From Sphingobacterium sp. UBA6711 (GTDB taxonomy: Bacteria; Bacteroidota; Bacteroidia; Sphingobacteriales; Sphingobacteriaceae), in the NCBI GenBank assembly GCA_002454415.1, contig DKIT01000139.1, forward strand, positions 15,266 through 20,554: DNA of 5,289 nt, written 5' to 3'. Shown piece by piece: positions 1 to 5,289 of the stretch. Made by a program: the position numbers and the translations under genes. The notes beneath the pieces are model-generated. The model saw only the letters and a list, made by a program, of their open reading frames with translations, ran no database searches and had not been told where the DNA came from. Within the stretch, counting starts at the first letter, position 1. The number at the start of each line of letters is the position of its first letter.

Positions 1-629
1 TTTCGATCGTGGGTGCCTTTTATCAAAGTTATCTTGTGCAGTCAAGAAGAAAACTGTCGTCCAACAAGCAGACTTCGGAACGGCAAATAGTCGGGAGCAG
101 AATCGGCATCATTATACTCGGGATCATGAGTGCTGCCGTGATGGTCTGCGCCGCAAATACGCTCCACCCCCAAGGGATCAAATTAAATTCTGCCGAAGAG
201 ATGGGCCGTGCACTGGAACCACTTTTGGGATCTTACGCTTCACACCTCTTTTTTATCGGTCTTTTTGGGGCTTCCTTTTCTTCCTTGATTGGCAATGCCG
301 TATTAGGCGGTTCGTTACTGGGCGATACCTTTGGCTTCGGCAACAATCTCAATCACCCTAAAGTGAAGCTCTTTATTTCGCTGGTCATGATTTTTGGATC
401 TGCCATCGCACTGATCTTCGGAAATCTTCCCTTGGAGCTTATTGTTTTTGCGCAAAGCATCACCATTTTTTTAGTTCCCTTTATTGGTATTATCCTCTTT
501 CTGATCGCAAACGACAAAGAAATTATGGGCGCGCTCAGAAACAGCCCCTTAACGCGGTTATGGGCTATCCTCGGACTCCTATTACTCGTTTTTTTAGCTT
601 TTAGTAATTTCTATAATTTAATCAAATAA
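1..629 (+). CDS. NRAMP-like transporter, C-terminal part (5' truncated by window)
   Basis: This is the C-terminal part of an integral membrane transporter of the NRAMP superfamily (LeuT fold), whose usual members import Mn2+ or Fe2+ across the inner membrane. The frame is open from base 3 and reads S-I-V-G-A-F-Y-Q-S-Y-L-V-Q, so the GTG at 9 is an internal valine, not a start. About half of a normal ~400-residue protein is present. Counting from base 9, five hydrophobic segments are visible, near residues 30-50, 78-102, 119-139, 143-166 and 183-203, fitting TM7 to TM11. The fourth contains F-A-Q-S followed by L-V-P-F, which resembles the conserved TM10 of NRAMPs. If L-V-Q is aligned with the same triplet after TM6 in canonical members, the Met-Pro-His metal motif is replaced by Ser-Ile-Val, so metal specificity is doubtful. 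It lies 7 bases upstream of the next gene and is surely co-transcribed with it. Family call fairly sure; substrate unknown. Confidence 0.8.
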   Translation, partial: SIVGAFYQSYLVQSRRKLSSNKQTSERQIVGSRIGIIILGIMSAAVMVCAANTLHPQGIKLNSAEEMGRALEPLLGSYASHLFFIGLFGASFSSLIGNAVLGGSLLGDTFGFGNNLNHPKVKLFISLVMIFGSAIALIFGNLPLELIVFAQSITIFLVPFIGIILFLIANDKEIMGALRNSPLTRLWAILGLLLLVFLAFSNFYNLIK

Positions 630-636
630 TTCAGAC

Positions 637-1659
637 ATGGACCATAACAATTTAGCGGAATTGGAACAGCAAATACTTGCACCATCATTAGATCTAATTG
701 AAGATATAAAAAAGATAACAGGTGATATCCTTTTCTTAGGTATTGGCGGAAAAATGGGGCCAAGCATGGCAAAACTAGCCATGAGGGCTATCCAAGCTGC
801 AGGAATAGACAAAAAGGTCATTGGTGTTTCGCGTTTTTCCACCAAGGAACTTCAACAGGAACTGGAAGATCTAGGCATAAAGACCATCGCTTGTGACCTA
901 CTGAATGAGGAAGAACTCAAAAAGATTCCGCAGGTTCCGAATGTCATTTACCTCGCAGGACATAAATTCGGCACCACAGGAAATGAAGATTTCACCTGGG
1001 CGATGAATACCTATCTTCCAGGAATGGTGGCTTCTCATTTTCGAGACTCCAACATTGTTGCTTTTTCTTCAGGTAACGTACTGCCATTTGTGCCGATAAG
1101 CAATGCCGGCGTTTCCGAGGAAAGAACTCCCGAGCCTGTCGGTGAATACGCACAATCCTGTTTGGGAAGAGAGCGCATATTCGAGTATTTTTCGAAGAAA
1201 AATGGTACACCTACCCTGATCTACCGATTGAATTATGCGGTGGATTTTCGCTACGGCGTGCTCGTAGAAATTGCTAAATCGGTCAAAGGGCAACTCCCAA
1301 TAGATTTGACAACCGAAAACGTCAACGTCATCTGGCAGGGAGATGCCAACGAAATTGCCTTAAGATCATTACTGCACTGTCAGTCACCAGCCAAAATACT
1401 AAATGTCACAGGGCCTGAAATCCTTTCTATACGATGGATCGCAGAGCGTTTTGCTGAGCATTTCAGCACAAAGCCGATCTTTGTGAATGAACCCGCCGGA
1501 ACCGCTTTACTAAACAACGCGTCCGAATGCCATCGTTTATTTGGCTATCCTAAAACAACCATACGGGAAGCGATAGACATTACAGCCAAATGGTTGAACC
1601 AAGGTGGCGAACTATGGAATAAAGACACGCACTTTCAAGAACGAAAAGGAAAATTCTAA
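637..1659 (+). CDS. NAD-dependent epimerase/dehydratase-like protein (extended SDR)
   Basis: A 340-residue cytoplasmic Rossmann-fold protein of the extended short-chain dehydrogenase/reductase type, whose members oxidise, reduce or epimerise sugars and related hydroxy compounds with NAD(P). The nucleotide-binding loop is F-L-G-I-G-G-K-M-G at residues 33-41, an acidic C-D-L-L lies at 86-89, and Y-L-A-G-H at 105-109 matches the strand-4 region. S-S-G-N-V at 144-148 occupies the catalytic Ser region. Tyr171 starts the active-site segment Y-A-Q-S-C, where the expected Lys (YxxxK) is Cys175. The R-L-N-Y-A-V segment at 197-202 corresponds to the substrate loop, and V-N-V-I-W-Q-G-D at 229-236 is the usual C-terminal part. 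There is a ~28-residue N-terminal extension before the Rossmann strand. No Shine-Dalgarno is seen, which is normal for Bacteroidota; the start is chosen because it sits 7 bases after the previous stop. Its gene overlaps the aldolase gene, suggesting consecutive steps. The reaction and substrate cannot be assigned, and a catalytically altered or non-redox role is possible. Confidence 0.85.
   Translation: MDHNNLAELEQQILAPSLDLIEDIKKITGDILFLGIGGKMGPSMAKLAMRAIQAAGIDKKVIGVSRFSTKELQQELEDLGIKTIACDLLNEEELKKIPQVPNVIYLAGHKFGTTGNEDFTWAMNTYLPGMVASHFRDSNIVAFSSGNVLPFVPISNAGVSEERTPEPVGEYAQSCLGRERIFEYFSKKNGTPTLIYRLNYAVDFRYGVLVEIAKSVKGQLPIDLTTENVNVIWQGDANEIALRSLLHCQSPAKILNVTGPEILSIRWIAERFAEHFSTKPIFVNEPAGTALLNNASECHRLFGYPKTTIREAIDITAKWLNQGGELWNKDTHFQERKGKF
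1644..1650 (+). promoter_or_regulatory. ribosome binding site of the aldolase-family gene
   Basis: AAAAGGA lies inside the end of the SDR gene, 8 bases before the ATG at 1659. Together with the one-base TAATG overlap it supports this start and suggests translational coupling. It stands out because the other starts in the window lack a properly spaced Shine-Dalgarno. Confidence 0.5.
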
Positions 1660-2720
1660 TGAAAACTTTAGACAACAAATTACAACAGTTGCTTTGGGAA
1701 GGGACGGTTATTCCGGCACACCCCCTTGCCTTAAATGAGGACCGCAGCATTGACGAAGTACATCAACGGCTCCTGACCCAGTACTACATAGCCAGTGGAG
1801 CGGGCGGAATCGCTGTCGCAGTACATTCAACCCAGTTTGAAATTCGGGACCCTGAGATCAACCTTTTTGAAACCGTATTGAGATGGGCTAGCGAAGAAGT
1901 CGATAAAGCTGAGCTCCAACGACCATTTATTAAAATTGCGGGCATCTGCGGTGCCACAGAACAAGCGATACAGGAGGCAAACACGGCACTTAAATACGGT
2001 TATGATATCGGACTTTTGAGTATGGGCGGACTTCAAAGCTGGACCGAAAATGCAATATTAGATCGAGTTAGAGCAATAGCAGCCATTATTCCTGTTTTTG
2101 GATTCTATCTTCAACCCGCTGTTGGTGGCCGCATTTTCTCGTATTCTTTTTGGCAGCAGTTTGCCGAAATTGACAACGTCGTCGCTATCAAGTGCGCCTC
2201 GTTCAACCGGTACCAGACATTAGACGTCATGCGCGCAATAGCCAACTCCAGTCGGCGAAACCAAATTGCCCTATACACGGGCAATGATGACAACATTGTC
2301 AACGATCTGATGAGCGTGTATAATTTCCCTGTAGCTGGAGAAAACGTCTCCATAGAATTTAAAGGCGGATTACTAGGCCATTGGGCTGTTTGGACGGCAA
2401 AAGCCGTTGAACTCCTTCGGGAAATAAAAACATACAAACAGAACCCCAACAACTTCCATGCGAGCCACCTTCTGAGCAAAGCGATTGCTGTAACAGACAG
2501 TAATGCAGCATTTTTTGACCCAGCAAATGCATTCCATGGCTGTATACCAGGCTTACATGAGGTGCTCCGTAGACAAGGTTTGATGAAAGGTATCTGGTGT
2601 CTGAATCCCGACGAAAATCTATCCATCGGACAGCAAGAAGAAATTGATCGTGTATATAAAGACTACCCAGACTTAAACGACGACGAATTTGTCAAGGAAT
2701 TTTTAAAATCGAGATCCTAA
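1659..2720 (+). CDS. dihydrodipicolinate synthase/N-acetylneuraminate lyase family protein
   Basis: A 353-residue TIM-barrel protein of the DapA/NanA class I aldolase superfamily, which forms a Schiff base between an active-site Lys and a 2-keto acid, then condenses, cleaves or dehydrates it. Lys178 in V-V-A-I-K-C-A-S-F is the predicted Schiff-base residue at the end of strand 6. Tyr150 in G-F-Y-L-Q-P is the predicted catalytic Tyr, equivalent to the Y-N-x-P segment. The G-A-G-G-I-A-V-A-V-H stretch at 47-56 is in place of the usual G-G-T-T-G-E carboxylate-binding motif, so the substrate head group may be bound differently. It is about 50-60 residues longer than typical DapA, mostly as a C-terminal tail with an acidic end. 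Biosynthetic DapA is unlikely given these changes and the operon context. The ATG overlaps the previous stop by one base (TAATG), with AAAAGGA ending 8 bases before it, the one clear Shine-Dalgarno in the window. A catabolic lyase or dehydratase is inferred; the substrate is unknown. Confidence 0.87.
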   Translation: MKTLDNKLQQLLWEGTVIPAHPLALNEDRSIDEVHQRLLTQYYIASGAGGIAVAVHSTQFEIRDPEINLFETVLRWASEEVDKAELQRPFIKIAGICGATEQAIQEANTALKYGYDIGLLSMGGLQSWTENAILDRVRAIAAIIPVFGFYLQPAVGGRIFSYSFWQQFAEIDNVVAIKCASFNRYQTLDVMRAIANSSRRNQIALYTGNDDNIVNDLMSVYNFPVAGENVSIEFKGGLLGHWAVWTAKAVELLREIKTYKQNPNNFHASHLLSKAIAVTDSNAAFFDPANAFHGCIPGLHEVLRRQGLMKGIWCLNPDENLSIGQQEEIDRVYKDYPDLNDDEFVKEFLKSRS

Positions 2721-2737
2721 TAATCGCTTCCTTTTAT

Positions 2738-2793
2738 AAGGCCTCATCATCCGGGCTAGTTATAGCTGACGAGGTGATGGGACCTTTCTTTTT
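2738..2793 (+). terminator. intrinsic terminator after the transporter-SDR-aldolase operon
   Basis: The arm AAGGCCTCATCA (2738-2749) pairs with TGATGGGACCTT (2775-2786): AAGG/CCTT, one C-A mismatch, one C-G, one G-U wobble, then CATCA/TGATG. The inner region contains a second perfect small stem, GCTA-GTTA-TAGC (2755-2766). A T-rich run (TTTCTTTTT, 2785-2793) follows directly. It lies 17 bases after the aldolase stop. Position, long stem and T run fit a rho-independent terminator separating the operon from the regulator. The 25-base apical part is larger than in a minimal terminator. Pairing was done by eye, with no energy calculation. Confidence 0.72.
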
Positions 2794-2866
2794 GTTCCAA
2801 TTCATATTTTACGAATCAATGACCGACTAAGAGCAATAGTGCGCAGCATGAAATGTTTGATTTTTA

Positions 2867-2874
2867 TAACTTTG
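2867..2874 (+). promoter_or_regulatory. -7 type promoter box (TAACTTTG) for the AraC-family gene
   Basis: TAACTTTG fits the TAnnTTTG -7 consensus of the Bacteroidota primary sigma factor exactly. It ends 4 bases before the ATG at 2879, so transcription would begin at or within a few bases of the start codon. No convincing TTG/TTTG -33 element is seen about 20 bases upstream; the nearest TTTG (2856-2859) is too close. The gap between the terminator and this box (2794-2866) shows nothing else I can name. Confidence 0.55.
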
Positions 2875-2878
2875 CATC

Positions 2879-3787
2879 ATGACAACTTCTGAAAATATAA
2901 TTGATTTCTATCAACGGGTATTTCGAGAATCCAATTACCCAATAGGTTCCTCACCCGAACAAATTTCTCATTTTAACGTATTTTCACGTGAGCATTGTCC
3001 CTTAAAATCACCTTACAATAGAAAAGATTATTTCAAAATATCCCTTATGATCGGCGAGGGTCAATTGCATTATGGCGATCAATGGATCCCCATTGACCGT
3101 CCCGCACTTGTATTTTCAAGTCCGCTCGTTCCCTACTCTTGGGAAACAGACAATCCCGATCAAAAGGGATGGTTCTGTCTCTTTACGCAAAAATTCATTC
3201 AAGAAGACAAACATTATAACCATAACATTCTAGAAAGTCATTTTTTCAATCCGGGTGGTAGTCCCGTCTATTTCTTAACGAAAGAACAGGTTCATCTTTT
3301 CGACCGCATTTTTCGGCGTATGGAGACCGAGCTCCACTCCGATTTTGCCTACAAATATGAAATTATCCGAAATCAATTACAGTTATTGGTTTTAGAAACA
3401 TTAAAATTAGTGCCAAATCAGGGCATATCACCCTATCAAAATGCAAACCAACGCATTTCTCATCTTTTTTTGGAATTGTTGGAGCGCCAGTTCCCGATTG
3501 ATACCGAAAATTTGCTCCGCTTTAAGAATGCGACAGATTATGCGCAACAGCTTAATATCCATGTCAATTCTTTAAACAGGGCTCTGAAGCACAATACAGG
3601 GAAAACAACGCAAGAACTGATCGCACTGCGCATCACACAGGAGGCGAAGGCACTATTGCAGCATAGCAGCTGGAATATCAATGAAATCGCTTACGCCCTG
3701 GGTTTTGAAGAACCCGCAAACTTCAGTAATTATTTCAAAAAGCATGCGGGCATACCGCCTTTAGCTTTCCGCAACAGGCCTGTTTGA
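2879..3787 (+). CDS. AraC-family transcriptional regulator
   Basis: A 302-residue DNA-binding regulator. The N-terminal ~170 residues look like a cupin-type sensing/dimerisation domain: a stretch of short beta segments including I-G-E-G-Q-L-H-Y-G at 58-66 and F-S-S-P-L-V-P-Y-S-W at 79-88, followed by a helical linker to about residue 205. The C-terminal ~100 residues carry the AraC/XylS pair of helix-turn-helices. The first is near 217-240 (A-T-D-Y-A-Q-Q-L-N-I-H-V-N-S-L-N-R). The second is near 266-292 (N-I-N-E-I-A-Y-A-L-G-F, then N-F-S-N-Y-F-K-K-H-A-G-I-P-P), a textbook AraC signature. The final stretch L-A-F-R-N-R matches the usual F-R end. The next Met is residue 57, inside the sensing domain, so the ATG at 2879 is preferred although a promoter box sits only 4 bases upstream. 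It is separated from the operon before it by a terminator and from the exporter after it by 188 bases. Its targets are likely one or both neighbours, and its ligand is unknown. Confidence 0.93.
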   Translation: MTTSENIIDFYQRVFRESNYPIGSSPEQISHFNVFSREHCPLKSPYNRKDYFKISLMIGEGQLHYGDQWIPIDRPALVFSSPLVPYSWETDNPDQKGWFCLFTQKFIQEDKHYNHNILESHFFNPGGSPVYFLTKEQVHLFDRIFRRMETELHSDFAYKYEIIRNQLQLLVLETLKLVPNQGISPYQNANQRISHLFLELLERQFPIDTENLLRFKNATDYAQQLNIHVNSLNRALKHNTGKTTQELIALRITQEAKALLQHSSWNINEIAYALGFEEPANFSNYFKKHAGIPPLAFRNRPV

Positions 3788-3839
3788 TTTTCACAATAAT
3801 TTGTTTGAATTGTATATCTTTCGAAACAGCTAATGAAGC

Positions 3840-3847
3840 TACTTTTG
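3840..3847 (+). promoter_or_regulatory. possible -7 type promoter box (TACTTTTG) for the exporter gene
   Basis: TACTTTTG matches TAnnTTTG. It lies 53 bases after the AraC stop and 128 bases before the exporter ATG, which would give a leader of roughly 120 bases. The nearest upstream TTG (3810-3812) is about 27 bases away, longer than the usual ~17-23 spacing, so the -33 element is weak or absent. If it is not a promoter, the exporter would be read through from the AraC gene. Confidence 0.35.
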
Positions 3848-3863
3848 TGGACATATTATTCAC

Positions 3864-3913
3864 ATGACGAAAGAGAAAAAAGCCGTTTAGGCGAATAAAA
3901 AATCTCTCGTCAT
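3864..3913 (+). promoter_or_regulatory. long stem-loop in the leader of the exporter gene
   Basis: ATGACGAAAGAGA (3864-3876) and TCTCTCGTCAT (3903-3913) form an 11-bp stem with a two-base bulge in the left arm. The A-rich loop contains a small inner stem, GCC-GTTTA-GGC (3882-3892). No T run follows on the + strand, so it is not a normal terminator of the AraC gene. A second short stem, CGTC-CATAGA-GACG (3939-3952), lies closer to the start codon. It may act as leader RNA structure or as a DNA operator dyad; function is inferred only from position. Confidence 0.4.
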
Positions 3914-3975
3914 AATGGGCCGACTTTGACAGCCTCAACGTCCATAGAGACGCGTAATTAAAAAAAATATAAAGG

Positions 3976-5169
3976 ATGGAAAAAAACACTAAACCGCAGC
4001 AATCTTTTATCCCAACGATACTTGCATTTGCACTTGTTCCTATTACAGGGCTTGCCACTGATATCTACCTTCCGTCGATGCCACAAATGGCGCAGGAACT
4101 TGGCTTAAATGAAAGTAAAATCCAGCTAACACTTTCGCTTTTTCTAATCAGCTATGGTGTTGCTCAGTTCTTTACCGGAGCATTGGTGGATGCCTGGGGA
4201 AGATACCGAATTAATCTGATCTCGCTTTTCCTTTTTATCCTCAGCTTCTGGATCACAGCAAGCACGCAGGATATTTGGGTTATTTACCTCATGCGAATCC
4301 TTCAGGGAATCTTATCGGCATTTGTCGTTATCTCCAAAAGAGCCTATTTTGTGGATGTCTATGAAGGTGAACAGCGCAAACACTACCTCAGTATTATGAC
4401 CATCGTCTGGTCAATCGGGCCAATTGTTGCCCCTTTTATTGGCGGCTACCTTCAGACACAATTTGGTTGGCGTTCGAACTTTATGGTTCTGGCTGTTTAC
4501 AGTGCCGTACTTTTCATCCTTGAACTGATATTTTCTGGCGAAACAATCAAACAGAAGAAACCTCTCCATATGAACTATCTCATCGGGGAATTTAAAATGA
4601 TGCTAAAAAGCAATGATTTTACCTTCGGCATTTTCATGTGCGGCATATCTTATGGTCTTGTGATGTTCTATAACCTCAGCGGTCCCTTTTTTATTGAGCA
4701 TCAACTCGGATACAGTGCGATCACAACAGGCTATACCTCACTTATTATGGGCTTAGCTTGGATGTGTGGTGGTTTTATTGGTAAAGCCCTTATTAAAAGA
4801 GCCTTGGTTCCAAAGTTGAGAATCGCCAACTTTATTCAGATCAGCCTGATTGTTTGTATGCTGATCGTTTCACCTTACTTATCAAACCTATATACATTAA
4901 CATTTTTCGCATTTGCTGTACATTGCACTGCAGGATTTATCTTTAACAATTATTTCAGCTACTGTTTGGGCAGGTTTCCATTGTCGGCTGGTATCGCTGG
5001 CGGATTGGTCGGCGGAATTACCTACCTGCTTACATCTTCACTAAGCTATATCACAGTAAGCCTGGTAAACCCTTCTTCCCAGTTTCAAATTGGATTAGGA
5101 TATGGGATATTTGCCCTGTTAGGACTCATCACGCTGTATGTTATTCAAAAACTGGTCAGAAGCATATAA
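3976..5169 (+). CDS. MFS transporter, Bcr/CflA-type drug exporter
   Basis: A 397-residue inner-membrane protein with about 12 hydrophobic segments, the normal size for the DHA1 (12-TM) drug:H+ antiporters of the major facilitator superfamily. T-D-I-Y-L-P-S-M-P-Q-M-A at 28-39 in TM1 is the hallmark of the Bcr/CflA/EmrD group. G-A-L-V-D-A-W-G-R-Y-R at 68-78 is MFS motif A in loop 2-3. M-R-I-L-Q-G at 106-111 with Arg107 is motif B in TM4. W-S-I-G-P-I-V-A-P-F-I-G-G at 145-157 is the antiporter motif C in TM5. A basic central loop (about 189-213) separates the halves. These motifs support export driven by the proton gradient; the substrate could be a drug, a dye or a metabolite. An in-frame TAA at 3970-3972 rules out an earlier start, and later Mets fall within or beyond TM1. 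AAAGG runs directly into the ATG, too close to act as a normal Shine-Dalgarno. The upstream AraC-family gene is a likely regulator. Confidence 0.92.
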   Translation: MEKNTKPQQSFIPTILAFALVPITGLATDIYLPSMPQMAQELGLNESKIQLTLSLFLISYGVAQFFTGALVDAWGRYRINLISLFLFILSFWITASTQDIWVIYLMRILQGILSAFVVISKRAYFVDVYEGEQRKHYLSIMTIVWSIGPIVAPFIGGYLQTQFGWRSNFMVLAVYSAVLFILELIFSGETIKQKKPLHMNYLIGEFKMMLKSNDFTFGIFMCGISYGLVMFYNLSGPFFIEHQLGYSAITTGYTSLIMGLAWMCGGFIGKALIKRALVPKLRIANFIQISLIVCMLIVSPYLSNLYTLTFFAFAVHCTAGFIFNNYFSYCLGRFPLSAGIAGGLVGGITYLLTSSLSYITVSLVNPSSQFQIGLGYGIFALLGLITLYVIQKLVRSI

Positions 5170-5203
5170 CCTATGACCAAATCTTTGAAACAGGAAAGCA
5201 GCA

Positions 5204-5238
5204 ATCATCTGTAGTTATCGAGCTACAAAATCGATGAT
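5204..5238. other. compact dyad after the exporter gene, pseudoknot-capable
   Basis: ATCATC (5204-5209) pairs with GATGAT (5233-5238), and inside it TGTAG (5210-5214) pairs with CTACA (5223-5227). A third pair, ATCGA (5217-5221) with TCGAT (5231-5235), interleaves with the second and partly competes with the first. No T run follows immediately; AAAAAG comes next and a loose ATTTTTA only about 12 bases later. It may be a weak terminator of the exporter gene, or an operator for the next gene. Confidence 0.35.
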
Positions 5239-5276
5239 AAAAAGTGAATTATTTTTAAAATAGTATTTAAAACAAC

Positions 5277-5284
5277 TATATTTG
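5277..5284 (+). promoter_or_regulatory. -7 type promoter box (TATATTTG) for a gene beyond the window
   Basis: TATATTTG is an exact TAnnTTTG match, preceded by a very A/T-rich stretch (5247-5280). It sits 5 bases from the window end, so the transcript and its gene lie outside. No clear TTG -33 element is visible about 20 bases upstream. Confidence 0.45.
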
Positions 5285-5289
5285 TACCA

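Noticed and set aside
9..11. GTG as the start of the first gene
   Set aside because: The frame stays open to the window edge and the preceding codons (Ser-Ile) fit the family. The protein would lack its first six membrane helices if it began here.
618..1293. Three short open frames on the - strand (618-845, 992-1210, 1069-1293)
   Set aside because: They are antisense to the SDR gene, overlap one another, and have no motif or start signal.
2111..2626. A 171-codon open frame on the - strand
   Set aside because: It lies wholly inside the aldolase-family gene, which has clear active-site residues. The - strand product has no recognisable motif and looks like an antisense shadow.
1659..2720. Biosynthetic dapA (lysine pathway)
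   Set aside because: The carboxylate-binding motif differs, the protein is much longer, and the operon contains no lysine or cell-wall gene.
2801..2820. ATTC...GAAT dyad as an AraC operator
   Set aside because: Only 4 bp arms in AT-rich DNA and no repeat of it near the exporter promoter; not distinguishable from chance.
3882..3892. GCC-GTTTA-GGC mini-stem as a - strand terminator, since a T run follows it on that strand
   Set aside because: The stem is only 3 bp and there is no - strand gene upstream of it to terminate.
3735..4058. A 107-codon open frame on the - strand spanning the gap before the exporter
   Set aside because: Both ends run into well-supported + strand genes, the product resembles nothing I know, and the middle covers the hairpin and A-rich leader. 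The gap is better explained as regulatory DNA.

Overview
The window looks like chromosomal DNA from a member of the Bacteroidota, most likely a Sphingobacterium/Pedobacter-type organism. This rests on the moderate, AT-leaning base composition, the near absence of Shine-Dalgarno sequences, TAnnTTTG-type promoter boxes in the gene gaps, and the protein flavour. The genus is an inference from style, not from a marker gene. All five supported genes lie on the + strand. I see no RNA genes, insertion sequences, CRISPR arrays or phage genes.

Region 1 (1-2793) is the end of a tightly packed operon. It starts with the 3' part of an NRAMP-like membrane transporter (5' end outside the window). After 7 bases comes an extended-SDR (NAD-dependent epimerase/dehydratase-like) protein, whose stop overlaps by one base the start of a dihydrodipicolinate synthase/N-acetylneuraminate lyase-type class I aldolase family protein. 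A long imperfect hairpin followed by a T-rich run closes the operon. The set of transporter, Rossmann-fold oxidoreductase/epimerase and Schiff-base lyase looks like uptake plus two-step processing of a small hydroxy- or keto-acid-like molecule, but no substrate can be named. Two features are odd: the transporter carries no Met-Pro-His metal motif where TM6 of canonical NRAMPs has it, and the SDR has Cys in place of the catalytic Lys of YxxxK.

Region 2 (2794-3787) holds an AraC-family regulator. A good TAnnTTTG box ends four bases before its ATG, so its mRNA may be leaderless or nearly so.

Region 3 (3788-5169) holds a 12-TM major facilitator of the Bcr/CflA drug-exporter type. It follows a 188-base gap containing a promoter-like box and a long stem-loop that would lie in the 5' leader. 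The AraC protein is the obvious candidate regulator of this exporter, the upstream operon, or both.

The last 120 bases (5170-5289) are non-coding. They contain a compact dyad or pseudoknot-capable element and another TAnnTTTG box, probably the promoter of a gene starting just outside the window.
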